A stretch of 64,000 nucleotides of DNA from Nissolia schottii (lineage: Eukaryota > Streptophyta > Magnoliopsida > Fabales > Fabaceae), in assembly GCA_003254905.1 (NCBI GenBank), contig QANU01113082.1:130514-194513 (forward strand). Reading direction: 5' to 3'. The notes beneath the pieces were generated by a model. It saw nothing but the letters and a program-made list of their open reading frames with translations, was not told where the DNA came from and did no database searches. The position numbers were made by a program, and so were the translations under genes. This document shows, one piece after another, positions 9,361 to 21,900 of this stretch (positions are counted from its first letter, which is position 1; each line of letters starts with the position of its first letter).

Positions 9361-12300
9361 ATGGCCAACATTTCCAGGTTGGGTGCTATGCAGCAACTGC
9401 TCAGAAGCGACAGGCCCATGCCTGCAAGTGCTGTGTCTGATGACAACATTCTGGTGAAGAAAATAGCTGGAGACCACAACCCTGATGGACTAGAATATGA
9501 TGCCAAGCCACTCCTCCATATTGTTGAGGACATTCTCAGGCGTGCCACCTTGAGCACGGAAGGCGTTTCAACGGTATGATGCTAATAACTTCTCAAATAT
9601 AAAAACTTTTTTGGAAGAGATAACTATTGCCATAGTGCCATAGCCTCTGCGATCAGATGGTCTAAAACTCTAGTCTTGCCACCTTTCATTTATCTTAAAA
9701 TATGTCAAATTTTTTGGTAGAAGGTAAAATTTATAGTAACGTGCGAAGGTGAGTGTAAAATATAAAAAACCATTTAATTGATTCTATGTGACTGCTTAAA
9801 CTGTTAGAAGAAATCGTTTTTGACATTGCTTAAAAGCTTAGTTGCACACACGCAACTTGATTGTTTGGTTTTGGTTAAAGTGGATTTTGCTGAGATTTTC
9901 CCTATCTTCGAATTAACTTGTACCTTCTTTAAGGGTGCCGCCCTTGGACATGTTGATCACATCGAGGACACAAGCCACCACCCTGGCTACACAAACATGC
10001 TGGAGGCTCTGTCTTTCAAGATTGATCGGATTTCTTGTGAGGTGATTGATGAACAACCTTGACACTCCATGCCATGATCTTTATATCTTTCCTTTTATGA
10101 TCACTGAGAAACATTGAGATGCTAATAAAAACATGTTGTAAGCGACTCAGAGAGATTAAGTTCTTACATAATATATAAAATGAGTTTATTATTCACTGCA
10201 GCTGGAATTATCTGCTGAATTCCTACTTTTTTTCTCCCCTGTAACGATAGCCAAAATGAAAAATTTTCAGATTTCCTACAAGTCTCTTGGGGGCGTAGAT
10301 GCACACTCCACAACAGTTGCAATATTTGACATGCTCACAACCTACAAGTGGGACGTGAAGCTGGTGCTCTGCTTAGCTGCTTTTGCCCTGACCTACGGCG
10401 AGTTCTGGCTCCTCGCCCACATTCACGAAACAAACCAGCTTGCCAAATCAATGGCAATCCTGAAACAAGTGCCTGGCATCATGGAACATTCGAAGTCGTT
10501 GAAGCCTCGGTTCGACGCCCTTAATGATCTAGTCAAGGTCATATTGGAGGTGGCTAGGTGTGTCATTGAGTTCAATGATCTTCCAGTGCAATACCTTACA
10601 CAAGAGGTATCTTCCTATAACACCGCCTCTAACCATATCCCAATTGCTTCCTACTGGAGCGTCAGAGGTATAGTGGCTTGCGCAACTCAGATTACCAGCC
10701 TAACTACACTTGGATATGAGTATGTTTTTCCAGTCACTTCCCTCAACTTAGACTTTGAAATTCTTTTCTTGCTTAAATATATACTGAAAAATATGATGGC
10801 CATGCCAAAATAGCAAGGTTTTAACTTCACACCTACATTGTTTCAGGTACATGACATCCACCACTGAAGCTTGGGAGTTATCCACATTGGCTCACAAGCT
10901 TAAAAACATACTAGGGCATCTCAGGAACCACCTGGATAACTGCTACAGACAAATTGGTAATGCCTCTTTCCTAATTTCATATGGAACCATACCCCAAACG
11001 TTTTGAAGTATGGAGTGCCTTTAAACTAGCCAACTAATTTAAGATTACCACCGTTCGATGCAGAGAAAAAGATGGATGCTGAAGCTTATGAAATGCTGTG
11101 CGACTTATTTTCGACACCCCACATTGACAACATGAAGGTCCTAAAGGCTTTAATTTCTGCAAAGGATGACAGTCTGCCTCTATATGATGGTGCTGCCAAG
11201 AAAAGGGTTTGATTTTCTAACACACTAGTTACTTGTATGACCTCCAGCTCATAATGTCTCTTGACAAAATTGATACACCCTTAAATCAATGTATCTGATC
11301 CATTAATTGGCGAAGCTAATTTAAGAATGTACCAATTTTGTCAATGGCTCGCTATGAACTGGAAGGAGTATGATTTATGAGAAGTTGGTGAAACTAACAC
11401 TGGTATGATATGCAAAACAAACAGGTTAGCTTGGAGCCCCTTAGAAGGAAGAACGTGTTACTTCTGATTTCAGGACTAGAGTTCTCCCACGAAGAGCTTA
11501 TGATTCTCGAGCAAATCTATAATGAATCCAGGGTGCACGCATCAAGGATGGAAAGTAGATACGAGTTAGTTTGGATCCCAGTTGTGGACCTCCAAAACTC
11601 TGAATGGACAGACCCAATGCAGAGGCAGTTTGAGAGCATGCAAGCAACCATGCCGTGGTTCTCTGTGCACCATCCCACGGTGATAAGCAAGCCGGTCGTC
11701 TGGTTCGTCCAAAGGGAATGGAAATACAAGAACAAGCCAATCCTTGTGGTTTTGGACCCTCAAGGGAGGGTTGCTTGTCCTAATGCTATTCACATGATGT
11801 GGATTTGGGGAAGCTCCGCCTTTCCCTTCACGAGCACAAAAGAAGAAGCTCTTTGGAGAGAAGAGACCTGGAGACTTGAACTGCTCGTCGATGGCATCGA
11901 CTCAGAAATATTGAACTGGGTGAGCATTTCTTTTTGCCCTTGCACCGGGAGCGTCTAGATTAGAAATGTTAAACATAAAAACAGATAAATGAGACACCAA
12001 AAAATACAGGAGAAAGATATATAACAGAGAAATAACAATTGTATCATCTGAGATGTGTTGTGTCTTCACATAAGAGGCTGAGCCTATTTATAGGCTGAAG
12101 ACTCAACGGCCAAAACACAACGGCAAAAAATAAAATCTCTTCATCTATTAATGAAGTTCATAGCTAGGGCTTCTTTACATGTCGTCCATCAAACTAATCA
12201 GTTTTCATTTCTATAATGAACAGGTCAAGGATGACAAGTTCATCTTCTTGTATGGAGGCGGAGACTCCGACTGGGTAAGGAAATTCGTGAAGGAAGCCCG

Positions 12301-12901
12301 CAGGGTTGCAACGGCTTCGGCAATAGACCTAGAGATGGTGTACGTGGGGAAGAGCAACAAGAAGGATCAGGTGCAGAAGGTGTTGGACACCATAACTCGA
12401 GAGAACCTCAACACACACAGCTGGCAAGAGCAGAGCCTGATATGGTTCTTCTGGACCCGCCTCGAGAGCATGCTCTTCTCCAAGATCCAGCTGAAGCAGG
12501 CCGACGACGACAACGACCTCGTGATGCAGGAGGTCAAGAGGCTTCTCAGCTACGACAAGCAGGGCGGGTGGATCGTTCTGGCGAGAGGGTCCCGCATCAT
12601 AGTCAACGGGCACTCCAACACCGGTCTGCAGACCTTGATGGAGTACGAGAACATGTGGAAGGTGCACGCTGATAGGGACGGGTTCGGTCCGGCTTATAAG
12701 GACCACTATGGGAAGCTCCACGCTGTTGACAACCCTTGCTGCAGGTTCGAGTTCTCGCATTCCATGGGGAGGATCCCTGAGAAGCTGAGGTGCCCCGAAT
12801 GCCGCCGCCACATGCACATGCTCACCACCTTCCAATGCTGCCATGATGAAGCTGCTGATGAAGCATTCCTTGTCAGCGCCGTTGCTCCTCCTACCATTTG
12901 A
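9361..12901 (+). CDS. Sieve element occlusion (SEO) protein, 7 exons
   Basis: The gene encodes a phloem structural protein (P-protein/forisome family) that forms filaments in sieve elements and helps plug them after wounding. Exons are 9361-9573, 9934-10041, 10271-10719, 10847-10956, 11064-11206, 11425-11919 and 12224-12901. All introns are GT-AG, phases match, and the joined product is 731 residues, in the normal range. The N-terminal SEO domain begins MANISRLGAMQQLLRSDRPM and includes the conserved KIAGDHNPDG region. The middle has a thioredoxin-like stretch (RKNVLLLISGLEFSHEEL). The C-terminal SEO domain ends in the family's cysteine cluster (PCCRFEF, then CPEC, then CCHDE) at about residues 672-716. 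The ATG in GCCATGGCC was preferred to the upstream in-frame ATG at 9262. Intron 6 contains an antisense LTR fragment. No stop or frameshift was found, so the gene looks intact. Confidence 0.93.
11967..12150 (-). mobile_element. LTR fragment inside SEO intron 6
   Basis: Starting TGTTAAACAT at 11967, this stretch is closely similar to the solo LTR at 43852-44088. They share GACACCAAAAAATA(C/T)AGGAG, the word GAAATA(A/G)CAATTGTAT, and CTATTTATAGGCTGAAGACT followed by CAACGGCC. On the minus strand it contains the TATA-like CTATAAATAGG. The far end does not align past about 12150 and no target duplication was found, so it is a truncated or rearranged LTR lying antisense to SEO. Confidence 0.7.
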
Positions 12902-13028
12902 ACATCCATCATCATCGTCATTCGCTATGATCGATGTTGTGTTTGTGTTTCAATCTCTCTTCAATATCGCGAAGCCGCACTCGTGCGTGCTTTCATGCGT
13001 TTAGTTTCGTCTCATTTGTTGTTGGTGT

Positions 13029-13034
13029 AATAAA
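13029..13034 (+). terminator. Poly(A) signal of the SEO gene
   Basis: AATAAA lies 128 bases after the SEO stop codon, a normal distance for a plant 3' UTR. Confidence 0.45.
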
Positions 13035-13473
13035 ACTTGAGCAGTGATGTTTGGACTCCCTGCTACCAAGGGAGCTGCCAATTTTATTACGTGACTTGTT
13101 TCGAAATTTGGGTCGTGTTGTGCCATTGGCATTAACTGACGACCTTAAATAAATATACCGAGTATTTTGAATCTTCAATAAATTAAGTTACGATTCTGTT
13201 AACGGAAAATGTTTCTCTCTAAACTATCATCTAATTTTGTTTTCCATCTCTTTTCCTTTTTCTCTATCCCATTGATTCTTCTCTCTTGAATGCTCCCGAA
13301 GATTATGAAACACGGCCCTCGAGCAAAGTATATCTGGCTTGCTTTATCACTTCATCCTTTCAAAAGAACTTAGATAATGTCATGGAACAGTTTATCACAA
13401 ATGAAAATTTGAGACGACAGTATTACATGAACATCGTGCACAAACTTCCTAGAGCTGCCATATAATAATGAGA

Positions 13474-13585
13474 AAAAAAGATAAAATTGATGTATTTGGT
13501 ACAATGAATAACGACTCTAAGATTGACGGAACCAACACTTACGCAAATGGTATTTACATTTGTCCACGTGATATCAACACTATTT
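13474..13585 (+). repeat. Repeat shared with 17345-17460
   Basis: Both copies begin with AGATAAAATTG followed by TATTTG(G/A)TACAATGA and continue through CACGTG(G/A)TATCAA words. This copy is shorter than the one at 17.3 kb. The family is probably a small DNA transposon (see 17345-18000). Confidence 0.5.
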
Positions 13586-13599
13586 TTTTGATAAGTTAT

Positions 13600-16500
13600 G
13601 TCAATTTTATTATCAAATAAAAGCAAGGAAAAGGATCACCATTACATAACCCTCGCGCCACTGGAAAAAAAAAGGACACTGGCAAGATAGAGAAAGTTCT
13701 CGATAAAACCCCGTGGCAAACTCACTAGTACAAAATCCTTAATTAAGGAAAAAAAAGCACTTAACCCTCCCTAATTAAGGTCCACGGTCAGATCTACAAT
13801 ATCTAGAGGCAACACACCTTATATCCTAAATCACAAAATCAAGGTACATCACAAATTATAATATATACACACACACATATTGTTGCAAGCAATTCAGGCG
13901 AATCCGAGATGTTTCCTGTAACTATAACATTGGGTTGGGTTGGTGGGGGTAGTACCTTCAAAAATCACTCTGATCAAGTGATATGAAGTGGATGATATAT
14001 GGATATAATTTACCCTCTATAGTAGAAGGAGCCACTCTTTTATAGCCTAAGTGTGGGCTGTTAGGATTTTGTAATGTTCATAAGTTTTATGAGGATTTAT
14101 GTTGGTTCTGCAACGCTCATAAACCTTATGAGGACTTATGTCAGATTCCATAATACTCATAATCTTCACAAGCCATTAAGTCAGGTAAGGATACAATTTG
14201 GTTGAACATACTGGCCGTATCATCTCGTCATGTATGTTGGGCCTGCGTCCTTGTCAAATTTAGTCTATAACATAAGCCCCCCAAGTCTGATATGTGATGT
14301 GAAGCTTTACATGTTGGACTTTAAATGCATATTCATGTTTTGGATGAGTGACCTGGCTCAAATTTTTAATGATATTGGGTTTTGATCTCACATTCGTAGC
14401 TAAACTTTATGAATTTAGTTTAGTACTCGTTTTACGCTTTCCTTTTAGCACTCGCTTTTATGATTTCATTCCGTAGCACTCAATCCACATTCCTCTAATC
14501 TGGCACACCTCACCTTTGGATCATCTTTAGAACTCCTCATAGTACTAGCAAAGAATATATTTTCCCCCATTTAAGAGCCTCATTCATGTCTTCGTCAGAT
14601 TCGAACATAACTATTACTTTATAGTCACCCATATCTCAAACGTTGATAACCCTATTCCAGTCCCTAAGGATTTCAGTTGAGAGCGTCACGTGATTTATGG
14701 GTTTTATTATTTCACCAATAATGCTTCCTCATTGCTAGGCCATATTTTCCTCACATAGTTCCCCTTGTACCACTTTCCCCCTTTCTTGATTTCTCAAAGC
14801 CTGATTCCTACCCTTGTTCCATTGCTGATCATGAAGCATTGGACCCTAGTTCCAAATCCTAATCCTTTGCTTCCCTTGATTCCTCGTGCCTTGACTACTA
14901 CCCCTGAACCATTGTTATTTTTTATTCCTCATATTCGTGCTCCTATTCGTGCTCGTTTGCATCTTTGTGTGTTCCTTTTTCTCCCATACTTTTTTTCACC
15001 GTAGTATTATGGTTATGTTCATAATTCGAGTTGTAGATCCTTGTATCCATCTTATGACCTCCGTAACCCTTCTTCATTACAAGAGCATTTGAGACAGATA
15101 ATGCAAAACCTCTAATAATCTAACCATGCCATTCACATATAGCCAACATTGTTTCCTTCTTCCATTTGTGCCTAATGAAAGCAAAAAGACACTTTGTGTT
15201 TCTCTTATCCTCCTATATGTGTGTGGGTGGGTGTGTGTAGGTGTGTGTCAATGACCTCCCCATGATGACTGAATAAATGTTTTCTGTGTCTATCGCCATG
15301 AGCCTTCTCTTTTTATTTATATAAAATAAATAGGTTATAACTTTTCTTTTTGGGTTGACCTATTAATTTGTTCGTATTTATCTAATAAATAAGTTTCAAT
15401 TGATTTAAAATGAATTATTGTAAAATAATTCTTATTTTAAATATGAATATGCAAATTTTGTGTGGTACAAAATTGATATATAAAGTACAAGTCATCCCAT
15501 ATTTTATATTAACCCAAAATTGGGAAAGATCAAAGTGTTTTTGACACAAGTTTATAAAATATGGACTTTCCACATATTAGAAAAGATGTCCACCATAGAT
15601 TTGACTTTGGGATATGCTGGCAACCTTGCAATCAAATTATAAGTCCAATATGATAATTAATCCCTAATTAACTAGCTTAATTAAAATTAATTAATAATTG
15701 ACTTGTACGTGTTCTATTGTCTATAACTAACTGGGTTCATTACTAATTGATAATGAGATAACAATATCAACCTTTTGATATTACCAGAAACCATTTATGA
15801 ACCTAAAGTAAAATCTCCAAAATACTCTTGCCTCTCATAAGTCATGGATAACACCTAACACAACATGGCATGCCACCCAAGTAGTGACAAATGTATCAAT
15901 TAACATTCTAATGAACTACTGATCATATTTACCATGCACTCAAATCATTTTATTATAGTATCCCAATCTAGCCAAGGTCATAGATAATGTCACACCCCAT
16001 AGCTCAGACCATACAAACTCTCTAGGTTTCTATTCTTTGATCAATAGGACATAAACTAGAAACTCTTTTTTATTCAAGTCCAAGTACCTTTGCCAAGGAT
16101 TTATGATCAAGAACAACCTCATATCCATGTGAATTATTCTCTTTTATTATAGGTAATGAATCCCTTCTTAATTGATCACTTATATCTATATGTTACTAAC
16201 TATAGTCACATGATGTCTAATACTAATGCATAGTACGAGTATACAAGCAGCAACAAACTATAGTTACTTATGTATAAGATCAATGTGTCATCTTAGACCT
16301 AAGGATTATATGCACTAATACGATCTAGATAATGTTTCATTGATATTAGTAAAATACCATGGGAACATTATTTATATGTCATGTTCAACGCGGTCATCAT
16401 ATATGTGTCCACTTATCTGTTGCAACATCTAATGTTGACTGATATGAGAATCATCACTCCATCTTCATTAGTAACTATAATAATCATGGAAACAAATAGA

Positions 16501-17340
16501 GGTGATGATCTTCCGGAATATTAATGCCCAATTAGAATTCCTATGATCATGAACTATTTTAAAGATCTTATACTAGACTACTCATTTACTTATATTCTCA
16601 ACTCTTGAGAATGAAATATCTAACAAATATCTTATTGGCTTATTCTAATAAATATACATACATTATGGATAAAATAATAATATAATGCATTTATTTAATA
16701 GGAATTATTTATACATATATTAGCTCTAGAGCATACAACGAACAGTTAGAGACGGGGTTGTCATCCTTCTTCTTTGATGGCAGCCCCATCGTATTTTCAT
16801 TTTTGTTATTTAGAATTTTTTTTGTACTTTCGTTCTCCTTTATGGGTGTTTCTATTTCTCTTTATGCTATTTTTATTTCCTTTTATGGTTATAGTTTTGT
16901 TCCCTTTTGTGGCTTTTTTTTTTTCTCTTTTATGGTTGTTTTCATTTTTATTTGTGAGATTTTGTTTATAGGGGTCTTATAGATGAAGAAGATATTCAGA
17001 TTTATTCTAAAAGAAAGGGTACTATATTCTTCAAACTGCAGCACTGGTAGTATTGGTCTTCGATATGAAAATTGCTTAAGCATTGATAGCCTTAGGGCAA
17101 GGAGTACAATCTTTGGTTAATTCAAAATGAAGGGTGTATTGTATATCATTAATATTAGATCTGGTGTATTATTTTTAAATTTTAAGTGTTGTTAGACTTT
17201 TCTATGAATGAAGTTCTTTTTTTTTTTCTCATGAAAAAAAACTAAAATAAAATACACATTTTGCCTTATAGATTTTTAAGCAGTGCTGTTATTTGGACAC
17301 TAAAGATGCCCAAACACCTTATATATACCGTATAATGGAG
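13600..17340. other. Gene-poor repeat-rich interval
   Basis: No gene is supported. At 14063-14180 three diverged copies of a roughly 40-base unit (containing CTCATAA...TTATGAGGA(C/T)TTATGT) lie in tandem. The interval 15340-16743, ending ...CATACAACGAACA, has the look of retroelement non-coding DNA, but no second copy or duplication was found to prove it. The short frame at 14765-15004 is low-complexity and rich in proline and leucine; it has no domain. The overlapping hydrophobic frames at 16758-16982 come from T-rich DNA. Confidence 0.4.
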
Positions 17341-17344
17341 GGGA

Positions 17345-18005
17345 AAAAGATAAAATTGTTATATTTGATACAATGAGTAATATCTCTAACATGGATGGTA
17401 TCAATGTGTGTGTGTATAGTATCAACACTCATGCACGTGGTATCAATGCATGTTAAGAAAGATATTAATGTAATTATTTCCCAGTTTTATGAACATATTC
17501 TCTTTCCATCAAATCATGCTCTCTCTCCATCATGTCATAGTGACACTCCAAGCAGACTCTCTATCCTCTACTCTCACTCTTGTGTGAAGCTCACACGCCA
17601 TGTAGGTATCAACTTAATAGCAATGGATATCATGTAACATAAATAGGCATCAACATATGATAAAGGTAACAACCTGATACCTTTTTCTCTCTCCAACAAG
17701 TTAGACTCTCTTTCTCTGCTCTCACTCTCTTACTCTAGTGTCAAGCTCATTCACCCTATGAATATCAATATAATAAAAACATGTATCAACATAATAAAGA
17801 TAGCTCTTAACATGGTCTTAACATATTCTTTCTCAAGATATCAACGTAATAAACATAAGTATCAACATATTATAAAAGTATATCAATGTTTATAAAAAAG
17901 GTGTATCAACCTTTTTATATAATGTTGATACTTTTATAATATGTTGATGCCTTTCTTTATTAAGTTGATACCTATTTCTATTATGTTGATACTCACATGT
18001 TTTAA
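17345..18005. mobile_element. Foldback element rich in GTATCAAC words
   Basis: The words GTATCAAC / GTTGATAC recur many times, in the forward sense up to about 17905 and in the reverse sense after it. The centre is a strong hairpin: 17857-17902 pairs with 17909-17953 over about 45 bases with few mismatches. No protein is encoded. The left part is related to the shorter repeat at 13474-13585. This fits a non-autonomous foldback or MITE, but termini and a target duplication were not defined. Confidence 0.55.
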
Positions 18006-18263
18006 ATAGAGTGAAGAGATTAACAGTGCATTTGAAAACTTTTAGTAGTATGGAATTGAACTGAATTCATGAAGGAATTGAATTTCAATGTGAATGACTT
18101 GAATTATATTGTTTGAAATAAATCATTGAGTAAATAATGAAATTCATGTAAAACCGCCATGATGATACCCATTCAATTAAAAATTATATTTTTTATTGTC
18201 TTTTCCTTACCCCATGTCTCCACTGTCCACTAATATTACCATCTAACACTCTCTCGCTCACCA

Positions 18264-18725
18264 ACTCAACTCTCTCTTCCCCCAACCATCGTTCTATCCT
18301 CCCTCTTTCTCTTCCATCCGTCGCACTACCTTTATTCCACCCTCCCCCTCTCCCATTTTTTTCTTCTCCATTTCTCCCAAGCTCTCTTTCCTCTCTCGAC
18401 TCTTTCTCTCCCTCCACCGACCATCGGATCCCCCAACCAACTTTCCATCCTCCCCTTCTCTTCTATTCTTTGCACGACCTTCATTCCATCATCCTTTATC
18501 CAATTTTTTTCTCTTCTCCATTTGTCCCAAGCTCTCTCTCATCTCTCTCTCCCTCCCCTAATCACCTGGTCACCTAACCACTGTTTTGTCCTCCCCCTAT
18601 CTCCTCCATCCTTCGCACGACCTTCGTTCCATCCTCCTCTTCTCCCATTTTTTCTCTTCTCCATTTTCCCCAAATCTCTTTTCTCTCTTGACTCTCTTTC
18701 CCTCCCTCGACCACTGAGCCAACAC
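18264..18725. repeat. Three tandem pyrimidine-rich repeats (~150 bp)
   Basis: Three diverged units follow each other at about 18280-18425, 18426-18570 and 18571-18720. Each runs CCAACCA..., TCCATCCT..., GCACGACCTTC(G/A)TTCCATC, CCCATTTTTTTCTCTTCTCC and CCAAGCTCTC. The strand is almost pure C/T, so the opposite strand is almost pure purine. Open frames on both strands (18193-18417, 18522-18739) are by-products of this composition. Confidence 0.7.
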
Positions 18726-19127
18726 CACTGAGACACCATAGCCCTGTTTGGTTTCTCTATCCCTCTTCTATCCTTTTTCTTAGTCCATCCCTCTTTCCTC
18801 CATACTTTATCGTCACTGGATCTGGTGTGCTGAGGGGGCTTTAGATCTATGGTGGAAGAAGAAGACTCAGAGTGGAGTTGGTTGGTGCCATGGGGTTTGT
18901 GGTGGATCTGTAGTGAGAGGGTATTTTTGGTTTAGTAGGAAAAATGGAGAAGGATATGATTTAGTTTGAGGCAAAACATAGGAATTTAATTCCTAAATCA
19001 ATTGAATTCTAAGCTATTATCATGTTCCAAATGAAGGAATGAAATTCCAATGCCTGAGAAGGCATGTGGTTCACACAATCAACCAGGATTCTTGGAAATC
19101 TGAGGTTGGGAATGATAGATTTTTGCG

Positions 19128-19300
19128 TTTAGTTTGCAGAACGAAAAAACATTCTTGGGAAAGTTGTATTCCCAAGAATCAACAAACACTCACTTTCCCT
19201 CATTTTCAATCGCACCCTTCACCATGGGATTCTAACATTCCCATGGGAAAAGAATGTTTCTACAATTGTAAATAAGCGAATTTACACTTACTTAAAATTG
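19128..19300. repeat. Dispersed repeat, second copy at 57405-57540
   Basis: Shared words with the copy at 57.4 kb include GAAAGTTGTATTC, CTC-rich CTCATTTTCAA, and GGAATGTTT/GAATGTTTCTA-like ends. The two copies are in the same orientation. The class is unknown. Confidence 0.45.
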
Positions 19301-19319
19301 GAAATCTACTTTACCCTCC

Positions 19320-19900
19320 CATAATAAATATTTTTGGGAGTTGAGAAAATAATTAATATTAAATAATTATAATGATAAATATTAAATAATTAATAATATT
19401 AATAAATATTAAATAGCTAATAATAATAATAATTAATATTAAATAAAGATAATAATAATAGGAATTAAAAATAATAATATTATTAATAAATAATTAATAA
19501 TGTTAAATAATGATAATTATTAATAGTAAATTAATAATAATTTTATGGGGTTGATGAAATAATTAATATTAAATAATAATAATAAATAATAATTATTATA
19601 AATAATTAGATATTGATAATTATTATTAAATAATTAGATATTGATAATTATTATTAAATAATTAGATATTAATATTTATTTAGTTTATTAAGTATTATTA
19701 ATATTAATTATTATTATTATTATTAATTATTTAATATTAATTATTTATTATTGCTAGTAAATTAATTATTTTATATTTACTATTATTATACTAAATAATT
19801 AACTAATTAAATATTAAATAATTAATAATAACAATTTTTTTGAGGGTCAAAAAAATAACTATTAATTATATGTAAATTATATTTAAATATGAGTTTAATA
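19320..19900. repeat. Extremely AT-rich block with short tandem units
   Basis: Nearly 600 bases are composed almost only of A and T in words such as AATTAATATTAAATAATAAT. A unit of about 28 bases containing AAATAATTAGATATTGATAA is repeated about three times at 19595-19675. No coding potential. Such DNA melts easily. Confidence 0.8.
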
Positions 19901-20386
19901 TGCGTAATAATTTTTTTTCTTCCATTTGTTAGAGGCATTTTTGCTAAAACAAAAAATATCTTCGAGAATATTAATGTCAACCAAATGCATGAATAATTCA
20001 TTTATAGGTATATTATGTAAGATTCCCAAAAATTTAATTAGTGAACTAAACATGTTTAAAAATCATTCTTAAAAAAGTCATTTGTCATGGTAGCATTTCT
20101 AAAAATGTTGTACCTATGAAAGTAAAACGTTTATTGATTTCACTAATCACACGAATTAAATTCCAAGGATTTCCATAAAGTTTATAAGAGCAAGAAATAA
20201 AATGATTTGATTAAAAAGATTAAATTTTTTATTATATTTCATGGGCCTCCACTAAATTTCATCCCATAATAAATTAGAGTGCACTGGCTAAAGAAACAAG
20301 CACCCACCCATTACAAGCACCCAGCAGTCACAAACATAGAGCGAAGAAGCAACTTTCTTAACCTGCTTCTACCTTCGTTTCATTCA

Positions 20387-20782
20387 ATGGCTTCGGCGCT
20401 TCAAAAACTGCTGAGAAAGTCACCAGCCACGAGAATCATCCCTTCCTTCCACGCATCTCAAGTTCCGCCTCTGAACCCCTTGCAATGGCAACCCCTTGCT
20501 CTTCATCCTTTCCCCGCCGTGGAGGTTCATCGATCCATTCCTCCACGTCCAGAAACGGAGCACTTGGGCGCGTCGTGTTCCACTGTGGTTTTTCCAAGCT
20601 TCCCGTTTGGGTTTTATTTAAACCCCGTTCCCGCGAATGGGTCTCACTCGCCTGAGGATTTGGACGGTGATGGTGACGATTCGCGGGGGTTGTGGGCTGA
20701 TAGTGTGAAGAAGAAGAGGAAGAGGAAGATGAACAAGCACAAGTACAAGAAGCTGAGGAAGCGGATGAGTAGACAGAGTTAG
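20387..20782 (+). CDS. Mitochondrial small ribosomal subunit mS38-like (AURKAIP1/COX24 domain)
   Basis: The single coding exon encodes 131 residues. The last 26 residues, including KKKRKRKMNKHKYKKLRKRM, match the short basic C-terminal domain of AURKAIP1/COX24 proteins, which are mitochondrial small-subunit ribosomal proteins (mS38) in yeast, mammals and plants. The N-terminus MASALQKLLRKSPATRIIPS is basic, hydroxylated and without acids, as expected of a mitochondrial presequence. An upstream in-frame ATG at 20279 would add 36 residues, but the start at 20387 gives the better targeting peptide. Five bases after the stop, GAG|GTGAGT at 20785-20793 is a strong donor, so an intron in the 3' UTR is likely. 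No repeats interrupt the coding region. Confidence 0.85.
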   Translation: MASALQKLLRKSPATRIIPSFHASQVPPLNPLQWQPLALHPFPAVEVHRSIPPRPETEHLGASCSTVVFPSFPFGFYLNPVPANGSHSPEDLDGDGDDSRGLWADSVKKKRKRKMNKHKYKKLRKRMSRQS

Positions 20783-20787
20783 GAGAG

Positions 20788-21900
20788 GTGAGTCCCTTCT
20801 TTTTTGGCAATGAGATCAGATAATGCATTGAACATTTGAACTTGATGTATCAATTTGTCCGATGTTGGTTTTCAGTTTCAATTAAACTCTGATCTTTGTT
20901 CCTTCTAGTAGTTTGTAGTGGGAAAAGATATGGATAGTTTTGAAATGCTCAATTTATGGATGGTTTTTACATTTTTTTTGGGGGGTTATTGTAATCGTAC
21001 CTTGTGGATGAGAAGTATATGGAGCGATCTGAGGCTCACTTGACACTTGCGATACCTTGGAACCCTTGGTTTGGGAGTGAATTTTCGAAAAGTATCGCTA
21101 TTCCAATTGTTAACTTGTGTGCCAACATGAATTCTATCACACTGTTTTTGATTGCAGTTTGCTTGCCATTTCTTAGTTTTTGAGATGGATGAATATTCAT
21201 TGCTTTTGAATTTGAGTTTTGGGGATGATACTATGTTGGTAGTTGAAACAAATGTAAAACAATTGGCCCTTGGGCGTCTATGTGGCTATCAAGGAAAAAA
21301 TATATTCTTTTATGGATGAAATTTTGTTTATGTTTCCTTTGTGCATTTGTGATTAGTGATTACATCCAGTAAACAGGGCAAGGGGTGTTTTTTTTGGAAA
21401 TTTGTAGCATGATGGAGAATTTGTTTGTGTGATCTGTGATGTTTTAAAACACCTTAAGTTTCTACTTCGAAATATACAGGAAAACATATTATGAGAAGCC
21501 ACTATTATCTGGTGCATTGCATAGAACTACTGTTACTGATATCTTTTGATGTGAGTTCTCAGATTTAAATTCTTCACTTTTGACTTGCATTTGTAAAACT
21601 TGTATTAGTGAGTGGAAAATAGTCAATTTTATGATGGTGAATTGGTGGTAGTTTACCTAGGAACTATGACAGGAGTTATTGCCGCCAGGTTTGCACCTGT
21701 GACCGATCCTACGCACATGAAAAATCTCTTTAGAGGATGACAATCTGATTCCTAGGATGATACTATTAGGAAAAGGGGATATGGGTCTTCAGAGTGCAGA
21801 TTCTTCCATGATATGCTAAGTTTTACTCTCTAGTTCTGTTATTTTAAGTTTTACTCTCTTCATGGATAGAGTCTGAAAGCCAATCTAATTAAGTAGATGA
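20788..21900 (+). other. 3' UTR intron/downstream region, no gene seen
   Basis: The region begins with the likely 3' UTR intron of the mS38-like gene. A candidate acceptor is ATATACAG at about 21479, followed by a short AT-rich exon-like stretch. No other reading frame is recognised before the copia relic starts near 21905. Confidence 0.35.

Noticed and set aside
12179..12223. SEO exon 7 starting at its own ATG
   Set aside because: The 45 bases before 12224 are intron ending in AACAG; joining exon 6 to 12224 gives the conserved W-V-K-D-D-K.
12329..12844. 171-codon minus-strand frame opposite SEO exon 7
   Set aside because: Antisense shadow of the GC-richer SEO coding exon; the sense strand matches the SEO family throughout.
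18193..18739. Proline/serine or charged proteins from the C/T-rich array
   Set aside because: Open frames on both strands result from strand-asymmetric repeats.
20279..20386. Upstream in-frame ATG of the mS38-like gene
   Set aside because: The extra 36 residues do not improve a targeting peptide; MASALQKLLRKSPATR is a typical one.
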